Positions 46,664-53,369 of a stretch of DNA of 63,142 bases are shown here, piece by piece. How positions within the stretch are numbered: position 1 is the stretch's first letter; every line of letters starts with the position of its first letter. The position numbers were made by a program, and so were the translations under genes. Source of the stretch: a virus; the IMG/VR virus record IMGVR_UViG_3300021085_000001, positions 1 through 63,142 of that record, one strand, 5' to 3'. The notes below the pieces were generated by a model. It did not search any database. It saw nothing but the letters and a program-made list of their open reading frames with translations, and was not told where the DNA came from.

Positions 46664-48415
46664 TTATCCGTCGCAGCTTAAACAATCTGGATCCATTGCA
46701 GCTGCCGCAATATCACCTCTTAATACTGATTCTGTTCTTGTGTAGTACAGTGTTTTAACACCACGCTTCCAAGCTTCCATATGTACTGTGTTCATCCATT
46801 TAGGAGTTGCTTCTGATGGAAATGCTAAATTCAAACTAACAGACTGGTCTATGTAGTCCTGTCGTATACCTGCTTGCTTAACTAGTTCTAACTGATTTAT
46901 CTCTTTAAATGTTTTGAATACGTTCTTTACTTTTTCGTAATCTTCCGCATGCTCTTGGGTAAGTCTTCCTGAGTGATCGTAAAACCATCCATCGAGTTCT
47001 TTAATGTCCTGAACGGATCCACCATCTGACATAATCTTGTCCCAAGTTTCTTTATTATCGATTCCAACTTTTCTTAATACTTTTTTAAGTTCTTTATTTT
47101 TTCTAATAAACGTACCTTTAGCTGATTGTTCTGTGAACACATTAGCAGCCCAAGGCTCAATACCTGGTGAAACGTTACCAGAAAGTTTTGAGTTAGATAC
47201 GGTTGGCGCTACAGCTCTTAAATGAGTGTTACGCATACCAGTACCAACACACCATAAAGGTTCTCCATAAACTTCAGCTAATTTTCTAGAAGCTCTTTCA
47301 GTTTCTATTTTTATCTTTGAGAATATCTCTCGGGTTTTGAACTGTGCCATTAACCCTTCGAAAGCGATCCCGTTCTTCTGAAGTAAGCTGTGCCAGCCCA
47401 ACACTCCTAATCCTAGGGCCCTTCCCTTTACAGCTGATCTCACAGAATTCTCGAATCCCCTCAGACCCTTCGCTCTCTGAATGAATTCTTCCAGGACACC
47501 GTCCAGGAACCAAGTCGCATCGTACACTAGATTTGTATCCTTCCATTCGTCGTATTTTTCTAAGTTTAATGATGATAAACAACAAACAAAACTGTGAGAC
47601 TCATCAGTATGAAGAGTAATCTCAGAGCAAATGTTTGTCATATGTACTTTTAATCCGTTCGCTTTGTAAGCTTCTGGATTAGCTTTGTTCGTGTTGCCTT
47701 TAAAGAGGATATATGGCTCACCAGTTGCTTTACGCTTTTGGATAAGTTTACTCCATTTTTGCCTTGCTTCTTGGTCTCCCGTTTCAAGCTTTCGCATAAA
47801 CTTATCGCCAACGACAGCACACTGATGTAAGTTAAGAGATTGCCTGTTGACGTCTCCTTTAGGTTCCCTAATTTCAATCCAATCGAGGAAGTCAGGGTGT
47901 TCAATATTGATATTAACTGATGCAGCTCCTCTTCTAACTGCACCTTGGTTTGTTGCGAGTATAGTTGAGTCGTAGATTTTGCAAAAAGGGACAACTCCGT
48001 CTGAAGTTCCATTACCTGTTATTCTGGCACCTGCGGGTCTAATCATATTAATACCTACTCCTACACCGCCGCCATGTTTAGCTAGGAGCATCATTTCTAA
48101 ATTTTTAGTTCCAATATCTGCTATAGAATCCGCAACATCAATACCGAAACAACTAATAGGCAAGCCACGATCAGTACCAGTATTACTCAGCACTGGACTA
48201 GCCAAACACAACCATCCTTTCCATATATAGTTAAAGAATACCTCCGCAAGCTCTGGTTTATATAATCTTCTTGCAACAGATTTTGAAACTCTTTCATATG
48301 CGTCTCTTGGTGTTTCTCCATCAAGCAAATATGACCCTCCAATAGTTTTTTTATAAACTTCAGTGTCTCCCCACTCTGGGTAGTCTTCACCTTTTTTCCA
48401 TGCACTATTCCACAT
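46664..48415 (-). CDS. nrdA: Ribonucleoside-diphosphate reductase alpha subunit, short class I type
   Basis: A 583-residue catalytic subunit that makes deoxynucleotides. Seen: SCFG (C89), TNICSEI (N261, C263, E265), CCLSSLNL (C278/C279), the radical-transfer pair YYTRT (Y557, Y558) and the C-terminal CLSC redox pair (578, 581). The protein starts where the 10-stranded barrel begins: the N-terminal ATP cone is missing, so dATP feedback is probably lost. A segment at about 47330-47560 has unusually G+C-rich codons. It is co-encoded with nrdB. Confidence 0.93.
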   Translation of the reverse strand: MWNSAWKKGEDYPEWGDTEVYKKTIGGSYLLDGETPRDAYERVSKSVARRLYKPELAEVFFNYIWKGWLCLASPVLSNTGTDRGLPISCFGIDVADSIADIGTKNLEMMLLAKHGGGVGVGINMIRPAGARITGNGTSDGVVPFCKIYDSTILATNQGAVRRGAASVNINIEHPDFLDWIEIREPKGDVNRQSLNLHQCAVVGDKFMRKLETGDQEARQKWSKLIQKRKATGEPYILFKGNTNKANPEAYKANGLKVHMTNICSEITLHTDESHSFVCCLSSLNLEKYDEWKDTNLVYDATWFLDGVLEEFIQRAKGLRGFENSVRSAVKGRALGLGVLGWHSLLQKNGIAFEGLMAQFKTREIFSKIKIETERASRKLAEVYGEPLWCVGTGMRNTHLRAVAPTVSNSKLSGNVSPGIEPWAANVFTEQSAKGTFIRKNKELKKVLRKVGIDNKETWDKIMSDGGSVQDIKELDGWFYDHSGRLTQEHAEDYEKVKNVFKTFKEINQLELVKQAGIRQDYIDQSVSLNLAFPSEATPKWMNTVHMEAWKRGVKTLYYTRTESVLRGDIAAAAMDPDCLSCDG

Positions 48416-48578
48416 GCTCTAACTGCTTTTCGTTAAATATGTGTAACATACCATTATAATTCATTTCTCCAACTATACGTGTATCTCCGCCTGTTGTTTT
48501 AAAAATAGACACTATGGTAGCTGGAAATTTATACCCTTTAGGTTTATAAACTTTGTCTCCTATTTTAAATTTATCCAT
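48405..48578 (-). CDS. Small conserved phage protein (KVYKPKGYKFPATIVSIF family)
   Basis: A 57-residue protein, MDKFKIGDKVYKPKGYKF with a beta-rich remainder and ending MLHIFNEKQLEHVE. It looks like an SH3/KOW-like single domain found as a short gene in many phages. The function is unknown. It overlaps the nrdA start by 11 bases and the next upstream gene by eight, so it is translated within the nrd operon. Confidence 0.7.
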   Translation of the reverse strand: MDKFKIGDKVYKPKGYKFPATIVSIFKTTGGDTRIVGEMNYNGMLHIFNEKQLEHVE

Positions 48579-48927
48579 TTGTCATTAAATATATTATGTA
48601 ACCAATTGTTACGTTGAAATTAACCATTACTAGGTTCCATTGTTTTGCAACCCAAACTTGCGGTGTTGAAACAATACCACCTATTATATAAGTAATAGCA
48701 CCAATATTACCATAAGGCAAAAGATATGGAGATACCATTATAAAAGCTGTTCCCATATACCCTAACCTATTTGCAATACGTTCTTTAGCGCTAAGTCTTC
48801 TGTCTTGCACTAATAATCTTAAAAAGCTTTTCTTCCATCTAAATTCACACTTAGAGCAAGTTTTCTTTCCGTCATGTTTAAATTTAGAATTGCTTTTCTT
48901 TTTCTTACAAATATTACACTCTCTCAT
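48571..48927 (-). CDS. Zn-ribbon plus membrane protein
   Basis: A 118-residue protein. Start taken at the ATG of TAATG, overlapping nrdB's stop. CNICKKKKSNSKF and CSKCEFRWKK form a CxxC...CxxC zinc-ribbon; then three hydrophobic segments (LGYMGTAFIMVSPYLLPYG, IGAITYIIGGIVSTPQVWV, LVMVNFNVTIGYIIYLM). The membrane part resembles short conserved proteins of marine phages. Function is unknown. Confidence 0.6.
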   Translation of the reverse strand: MRECNICKKKKSNSKFKHDGKKTCSKCEFRWKKSFLRLLVQDRRLSAKERIANRLGYMGTAFIMVSPYLLPYGNIGAITYIIGGIVSTPQVWVAKQWNLVMVNFNVTIGYIIYLMTNG

Positions 48928-49895
48928 TACCACATATCTTCAAAATCTTCTCCTTCACCTGCTTTGGAATAATCAGTAGGACGAACAGCAAAAAAATCAG
49001 TATGGGTAACCCCACCAGTAAGATGGTAGAACCAGTCGAGGTTGTTTGCTCCTGCTTCATCAAATGCAAAGTATTGCCCGAGGTCGAGGTAACCGAGTTC
49101 TGATAGTTTTTCATTTAATCTTTTTCTAATAAACTGTTTTAAATCGTATGCTTTAATGCCTTCAATGTCTCCCATCTCAAACATCTTATCTATGTACTTT
49201 TCTTCAGCCGTGAGCATTGTTTTAGCGGCTTCTAAGACATCTTCTCTGCACCCCTCTAATAATGTATCATCTTCTTCGCACATATGTCTAAAAAGCTGAC
49301 AACCCATTTTAGAATGAAGAGACTCATCTCTCACAGACCACTTCATTTGTTGCCCAATACCTTTAAGTAAATTACGTAACTGAAAAGAATACAATACAGC
49401 AAAAGCACTATATAACGATACACCTTCAGCGAAAGCTGAGAAAATGGCCAAGGAGCGGCCAATAGACCTGGGGTTATTATCAGTAGTAGCAACAAGATTA
49501 TCAAATCTCTCAGATGTCGCAGGTTCGTGTAAAAACGCTTCATAATCTTCTAAGCCTAATGTTTCATTTAAATAACTATAAGCTACAGCATGAATAGTTT
49601 CTTGCGAGCCAAACATCATAGCCATCTGTTGTATCTCATGCTTAGGAAACCAACCAACAACTTTTTGCGTCCAATAATCAGAAACAGCACACTCTGTTTG
49701 CGCAAATCCTAATAATATATTACCTACTAAATGTTTTTCTTTTTCTGTTAGCTTTTCGTTCCAATCCTTTAGGTCACCTGACATAGGTATTTCGGTGTGT
49801 AACCAGAATGCTTGAGCCTGTTTAAGCCATCCCTCAGTATAGTACTCTGGGTATTCGAACGGCTTATATGCAATTCTTTCATCAAATAATCCCAT
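48927..49895 (-). CDS. nrdB: Ribonucleoside-diphosphate reductase beta subunit
   Basis: A 322-residue radical-generating subunit. The di-iron ligands can be traced: E68 (QTE), E99 and H102 (SQETIH), E157 (AFAEG), E191 and H194 (RDESLH). Tyrosine Y106 (HAVAYSYL) is at the radical site four residues after H102, so a class Ia/Ib-type stable tyrosyl radical is expected. It pairs with nrdA two small genes downstream. Confidence 0.93.
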   Translation of the reverse strand: MGLFDERIAYKPFEYPEYYTEGWLKQAQAFWLHTEIPMSGDLKDWNEKLTEKEKHLVGNILLGFAQTECAVSDYWTQKVVGWFPKHEIQQMAMMFGSQETIHAVAYSYLNETLGLEDYEAFLHEPATSERFDNLVATTDNNPRSIGRSLAIFSAFAEGVSLYSAFAVLYSFQLRNLLKGIGQQMKWSVRDESLHSKMGCQLFRHMCEEDDTLLEGCREDVLEAAKTMLTAEEKYIDKMFEMGDIEGIKAYDLKQFIRKRLNEKLSELGYLDLGQYFAFDEAGANNLDWFYHLTGGVTHTDFFAVRPTDYSKAGEGEDFEDMW

Positions 49896-50111
49896 TTATA
49901 AATCTAATTTAGTTTCTTCTTCTTTTTTATTTTCCATCGCTTTAGCTTTAAGTTTTTCCACTGTTTCTTCATACTCTGGAAGCATCTGTATGAAAGCAAA
50001 CAATCCGCCAACTCTATCGTCAAGCATTCTTAATTCTTTTATCAATTGCTCAGATATGACTTTTAATTGACCCACTCTTCCAGCTAATTCATTTCTTGTT
50101 GGTGTGCTCAT
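49896..50111 (-). CDS. Small coiled-coil protein upstream of nrdB
   Basis: A 71-residue helical protein (LAGRVGQLKVISEQLIKELR, LPEYEETVEKLKAKA). The stop TAA abuts the nrdB ATG, and its start overlaps the stop of the gene before it (ATGA). It may be a small accessory protein of the nucleotide-metabolism operon; no family recognised. Confidence 0.6.
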   Translation of the reverse strand: MSTPTRNELAGRVGQLKVISEQLIKELRMLDDRVGGLFAFIQMLPEYEETVEKLKAKAMENKKEEETKLDL

Positions 50112-50257
50112 TTTAATATATTTTTACTTAATATCAGAGGACTTTCATCCTTTTTTGTTTTTATTTGATAGTGAGACTCAAATTCTTCTATAATTAATTT
50201 TTTATCTCCAAATAACTTTTTGTAATTTTTTCTTACGTATTCTTCTATACTATTCAT
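50108..50257 (-). CDS. Short protein, unknown
   Basis: A 49-residue protein, MNSIEEYVRKNYKKLFGDKK then IIEEFESHYQIKTKK. An ATGA overlap with the next gene and an eight-base overlap with the previous one support translation by coupling. No function can be assigned. Confidence 0.6.
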   Translation of the reverse strand: MNSIEEYVRKNYKKLFGDKKLIIEEFESHYQIKTKKDESPLILSKNILK

Positions 50258-50390
50258 TTTCATAAACTGTTAAACACATTTCTATAAACGGTATGTATAG
50301 CACATGCTCTGTTTGCTTTTCGTTCATGTAAGTTCTAATTCCCAACAATACTCCCGGATATAAGCCTAGTTCTAGTTGCCACGATTTCAT
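50250..50390 (-). CDS. Short phage protein with doubtful start
   Basis: The reading frame MKSWQLELGLYPGVLLGIRT ... HVLYIPFIEMCLTVYENE gives 46 residues from the first ATG. Protein-like sequence (YENVELLLKGTEP) continues 15 codons upstream in the same frame up to TAA at 50436-50438, with no ATG. In another frame ATG 50451 opens MKSGLISI and stops at 50428. A one-base indel would fuse MKSGLIS to YENVELLLKGTEPMKSW, so this gene may carry a frameshift or use a non-ATG start. Confidence 0.55.
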   Translation of the reverse strand: MKSWQLELGLYPGVLLGIRTYMNEKQTEHVLYIPFIEMCLTVYENE

Positions 50391-50456
50391 TGGTTCTGTT
50401 CCTTTAAGTAGTAATTCAACATTTTCATATGGAAATTAATCCGCTCTTCATGATAA

Positions 50457-50684
50457 CTATCCAATGTAAAATCCATGTCGTCTTCCAATTTTTTCAAGTT
50501 CTCTTGAGCTGAGCTCTGCGTTTTCTCTAATGTATCTTTTAACATCTTTTTCTAATTTGCGTCTTTTGTAATGTAAGGAGGCTATTTTTTTCTTTTTTCT
50601 TTGATCATCTGTATCATCATATCCACGTCCTTCTGATTTTGCGGCTTGTAGCACGTCCTTCCATCCTTGTTTTTGTTCAGCCAT
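50457..50684 (-). CDS. Small basic helical protein overlapping the nuclease gene
   Basis: A 75-residue protein, MAEQKQGWKDVLQAAKSEGR, then IASLHYKRRKLEKDVKRYI. It overlaps the end of the 50582-51028 gene by 103 bases in another frame. Both proteins look natural, so this appears to be a genuine long overlap, or its start is further downstream. Function is unknown. Confidence 0.5.
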   Translation of the reverse strand: MAEQKQGWKDVLQAAKSEGRGYDDTDDQRKKKKIASLHYKRRKLEKDVKRYIRENAELSSRELEKIGRRHGFYIG

Positions 50685-51028
50685 AGTTTAAAAAGTTTCC
50701 ATCTTAAAGGGAAAGACTCATTAGCCCTTCCCTTACATTCTATTATATAGTCTTTGCCTGTGAAGTCAGGTGTATACTTAATTCCCAGTATTTTCTTTTG
50801 CCCTCGGTTAGTAAAATCACCTTTCCCGTTGGCTTGCTTTTCGTAAGCTTCATTCTCAAAACTAAATCCCTCGACCAACTGGAAAACTTCACCTTCATAT
50901 TCTTCAAATAATTTTTCTTTTTTAAGAGCTATATATGTATACTTTTCTAATCCTGATGCAAAATTAATACCGTCAAGTGTTGTTTTCTTAGCTACAACCG
51001 GGCCACGCTTTTTGCTTCTTCTTCTCAT
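50582..51028 (-). CDS. Endonuclease I-like / DUF1064 nuclease
   Basis: A 148-residue protein. FASGLEKYTYIALKKEKLF..Y and IKYTPDFTGKDYIIECKGR form a PD-(D/E)xK site (PD ... ExK), and the end KPQNQKDVDMMIQMIKE is typical of DUF1064/T7 endonuclease I-like proteins. It may resolve branched DNA in replication or packaging. It ends inside the neighbouring small gene. Confidence 0.75.
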   Translation of the reverse strand: MRRRSKKRGPVVAKKTTLDGINFASGLEKYTYIALKKEKLFEEYEGEVFQLVEGFSFENEAYEKQANGKGDFTNRGQKKILGIKYTPDFTGKDYIIECKGRANESFPLRWKLFKLWLNKNKDGRTCYKPQNQKDVDMMIQMIKEKRKK

Positions 51029-51372
51029 TATTTTACATTTGTATATGTTACATTAATATCTCCAGGGTACATAGTTGTTGTAGTTGTACCTAATGAATCA
51101 GGTGGACCAGGGTCTGGTGTAGACGCTATAGTATCTTCTTCAAGATAGTCTTTAAGTATCTTATCGGCTAATACGTCAGTGACTTCATTTTTTAGTTTTT
51201 CAATATAGTTAGCAGCATCAAGTAGTTCTTCTTGTAAATGATTAAGCCATTTGTGTAAACCAGGCTCATCATCGTGAAGCGTTACACCATATTTTTTGTA
51301 ACCTACAGAGCTACGCTCGTCTAATCTTTTGATTACTTGTTTTACTATTTGATCTTGTGTAGTTATCTTCAT
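51028..51372 (-). CDS. MazG-like all-alpha NTP pyrophosphohydrolase-like protein
   Basis: A 114-residue protein. The first 65 residues (RLDERSSVGYKKYGVTLHDD; WLNHLQEELLDAANYIEKL) follow the helical, acidic pattern of phage MazG-like proteins. The tail is Pro/Thr-rich and of different character. It lies directly after the GIY-YIG/MazG fusion, so the operon has two related folds. Substrate unknown. Confidence 0.6.
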   Translation of the reverse strand: MKITTQDQIVKQVIKRLDERSSVGYKKYGVTLHDDEPGLHKWLNHLQEELLDAANYIEKLKNEVTDVLADKILKDYLEEDTIASTPDPGPPDSLGTTTTTMYPGDINVTYTNVK

Positions 51373-52178
51373 TAATTATTTTTTACGAAAGTTCCGTTAA
51401 TCATTTTACCTTTACGTGTTGAAATCTCTCCATACGCAGACTCAATACAATCTTCTATAGTAAATCCTTCTAAGTGTGCTAAGTTAGTTAAAACAACTAT
51501 CATATCACCTATAGCGTCCTTTATTTCAGGTTTATCATCTTTAAGTAAAGCTTGAGCCAGTTCACCTGCTTCTTCTAGCAGTTTTATATATTGAACACGA
51601 CCATTACCTTTAGCATACAAACCTCTTTCTTCAGCCCAAGTTCTTATTAGATCAAACATAACATATTCATATGTTGTTCGATCTTTCATTAGAGTTCCCC
51701 TAGCTGGTTCTTTGAACTCTTTAGCTTCTGCCATTGCTTTGTTATAAATATAACAGGTTTTAGGACCAAACTGACTAGCATGTACATTAGATATAACCCA
51801 CTCAATTTTAGTCTCATTGTCCAAGACATATTCTCCATAACTATTTTTTATTACTATATCTTGCAGAAAGCTAGCATCTATATCTTTTTTAGATATTTTA
51901 AATGTGGTTGTAGCTTCAGAAGATGTACATTTGTTCATACTTTTTTGCTTTTTAAATAAATCTTTATATAACTGCCTATCTACTTTGTAACCCAAGTCTT
52001 TCTGTAGAACACGTTCAGCGTTTGAGGCTTCAACAATATCATTGCTTTGAAACAATATCTCATACTCTCCTTCTTTATAACCTTGCGTCTCAACAACTCT
52101 TTTTTGTATATCCGTTGTACACCCAACTTTTATGCCTGGTATATGATATACTTTGTATTTACCTGTTGGAATTTGCAT
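51372..52178 (-). CDS. GIY-YIG-like domain fused to MazG
   Basis: A 268-residue two-domain protein. Residues 1-75, YKVYHIPGIKVGCTTDIQKR with a later ASNAERVLQKDLGY Glu, follow the T5orf172/GIY-YIG-like nuclease pattern. Residues about 165-262 (VQYIKLLEEAGELAQALLKD; AIGDMIVVLTNLAHLEG) carry MazG's EExxE and xxxD helices and hydrolyse NTPs or dNTPs. It sits next to the ThyA homologue and may remove dCTP or signalling nucleotides; the fusion is unusual. Confidence 0.75.
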   Translation of the reverse strand: MQIPTGKYKVYHIPGIKVGCTTDIQKRVVETQGYKEGEYEILFQSNDIVEASNAERVLQKDLGYKVDRQLYKDLFKKQKSMNKCTSSEATTTFKISKKDIDASFLQDIVIKNSYGEYVLDNETKIEWVISNVHASQFGPKTCYIYNKAMAEAKEFKEPARGTLMKDRTTYEYVMFDLIRTWAEERGLYAKGNGRVQYIKLLEEAGELAQALLKDDKPEIKDAIGDMIVVLTNLAHLEGFTIEDCIESAYGEISTRKGKMINGTFVKNN

Positions 52179-52261
52179 ATCTTTTTTTTATTTTTTCTAT
52201 TATTTCTAGACTCTCCTTGTTTAAAAACTGACCCATATAGTTGTTTTTAGTAAACCATAGT

Positions 52262-53092
52262 TTAATTTCCGACGTTGAGGTCTGCTTTGATTGGTGGGTG
52301 TGGTTCATATCCTGCTATATTAATCATTTCATGCGTTGGTATTCTTAAAAATCTTCCGGCCCCCTCAACAATATCCAATCCCCAATCGACGCTAACATTA
52401 GGAAGTTTCCTAAAATCACGGGACAACTGTTCTTTAGCTTGATCGATATGATTGTTGTAGAGATGACAATCACCAAGAGACGCAATAAGTTGCCCAGGTA
52501 CATAACCAGTACCTTTTGCGAGCATAAGTAAAAGTAACCCATACATTGCAAAATCATAAGGAAGACCAAGAAATACATCGGCTGATCGCTGATTCCACAT
52601 AAGATCCATTTTTCCATCATTTATATATATTTGAAAACCATAATGGCATGGAGGCAAAGCCATATCATCAATATCAGATGCGTTCCAAGCGTTAACAATA
52701 AGGCGGCGACTGGACGGATTGTTTTTGATTTCACGAATAAGTTTTGTAATCTGGTCAACACCATTAAAGTTCCTCCACTGAACACCGTAAACAGGACCAA
52801 GAGTCCCATCTGTTCTACCGGACCGTTCATAATCCGCATTCCAGTAATTAAGCCCATTATCATTAAGATACCCAATATCAGATCGTCCTTGAAGTATCCA
52901 TAGTATTTCTGTAACTGCATGATTAAAATATATTTTTTTAGTTGTTAATAAAGGAAATCCTGCTGACATATCATGCCGTAGTATTCTTCCAAAGACTGAT
53001 CGCGTCCCAACGCCTGTTCTATCCTCTTTTTGTTTTCCTCCGTAGACAAGTGATGATAGTAATCCTCTATACTCTTCTTGTACATTATTCAT
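52262..53092 (-). CDS. Thymidylate synthase homologue, dCMP-type (possible dCMP hydroxymethylase)
   Basis: A 276-residue ThyA fold with catalytic C149 (LPPCHYGFQ), phosphate-binding R129-R130 (SRR), R169SADVFLGLP and H210-x-Y212 (DCHLYNNH). The base-reading residue that is Asn177 in E. coli ThyA (LPFN) is Asp here (LPYD, D180, codon GAT at 52553-52555). In T4 dCMP hydroxymethylase and dCMP-selective ThyA mutants this Asp selects cytosine. So it may make hydroxymethyl-dCMP rather than dTMP. Plain ThyA is the alternative. Confidence 0.8.
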   Translation of the reverse strand: MNNVQEEYRGLLSSLVYGGKQKEDRTGVGTRSVFGRILRHDMSAGFPLLTTKKIYFNHAVTEILWILQGRSDIGYLNDNGLNYWNADYERSGRTDGTLGPVYGVQWRNFNGVDQITKLIREIKNNPSSRRLIVNAWNASDIDDMALPPCHYGFQIYINDGKMDLMWNQRSADVFLGLPYDFAMYGLLLLMLAKGTGYVPGQLIASLGDCHLYNNHIDQAKEQLSRDFRKLPNVSVDWGLDIVEGAGRFLRIPTHEMINIAGYEPHPPIKADLNVGN

Positions 53093-53369
53093 TTTTTTTA
53101 TCGTAATAATATTTCATTGTGTTAAATACTTCTTGCCAAATGTTATCTTTAATATAAACACTTGGTGTCTTATAAACTTTACGGTAATTAGGCATAAAAG
53201 AAACAGCTATTCTCCACTCTTCAGGATACATTCCTTTAGAGGTAGGCTCTGGCGCAATTATTATACCGTTGTTTATACAAAATTTCTGCCACTTCAACTC
53301 TTCTTGATTAGCTACAAAGCCCGTGTTTAATCCTACGTAGTTTTTAGGCGGTTTTGATTTCCACGCCAT
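53085..53369 (-). CDS. Unknown protein before the ThyA homologue
   Basis: A 94-residue protein, WKSKPPKNYVGLNTGFVANQ ... YPEEWRIAVSFMPNYRKVYK. It shares an eight-base overlap with the ThyA homologue and a one-base overlap with the primase-helicase stop. It appears to be part of the replication operon. No recognised family. Confidence 0.6.
   Translation of the reverse strand: MAWKSKPPKNYVGLNTGFVANQEELKWQKFCINNGIIIAPEPTSKGMYPEEWRIAVSFMPNYRKVYKTPSVYIKDNIWQEVFNTMKYYYDKKNE

Noticed and set aside
52159-52236. 25-residue frame between the ThyA homologue and the GIY-YIG/MazG gene
   Set aside because: Protein-like (MGQFLNKESLEIIEKIKKRY) but very short and it overlaps the next gene; no independent support.
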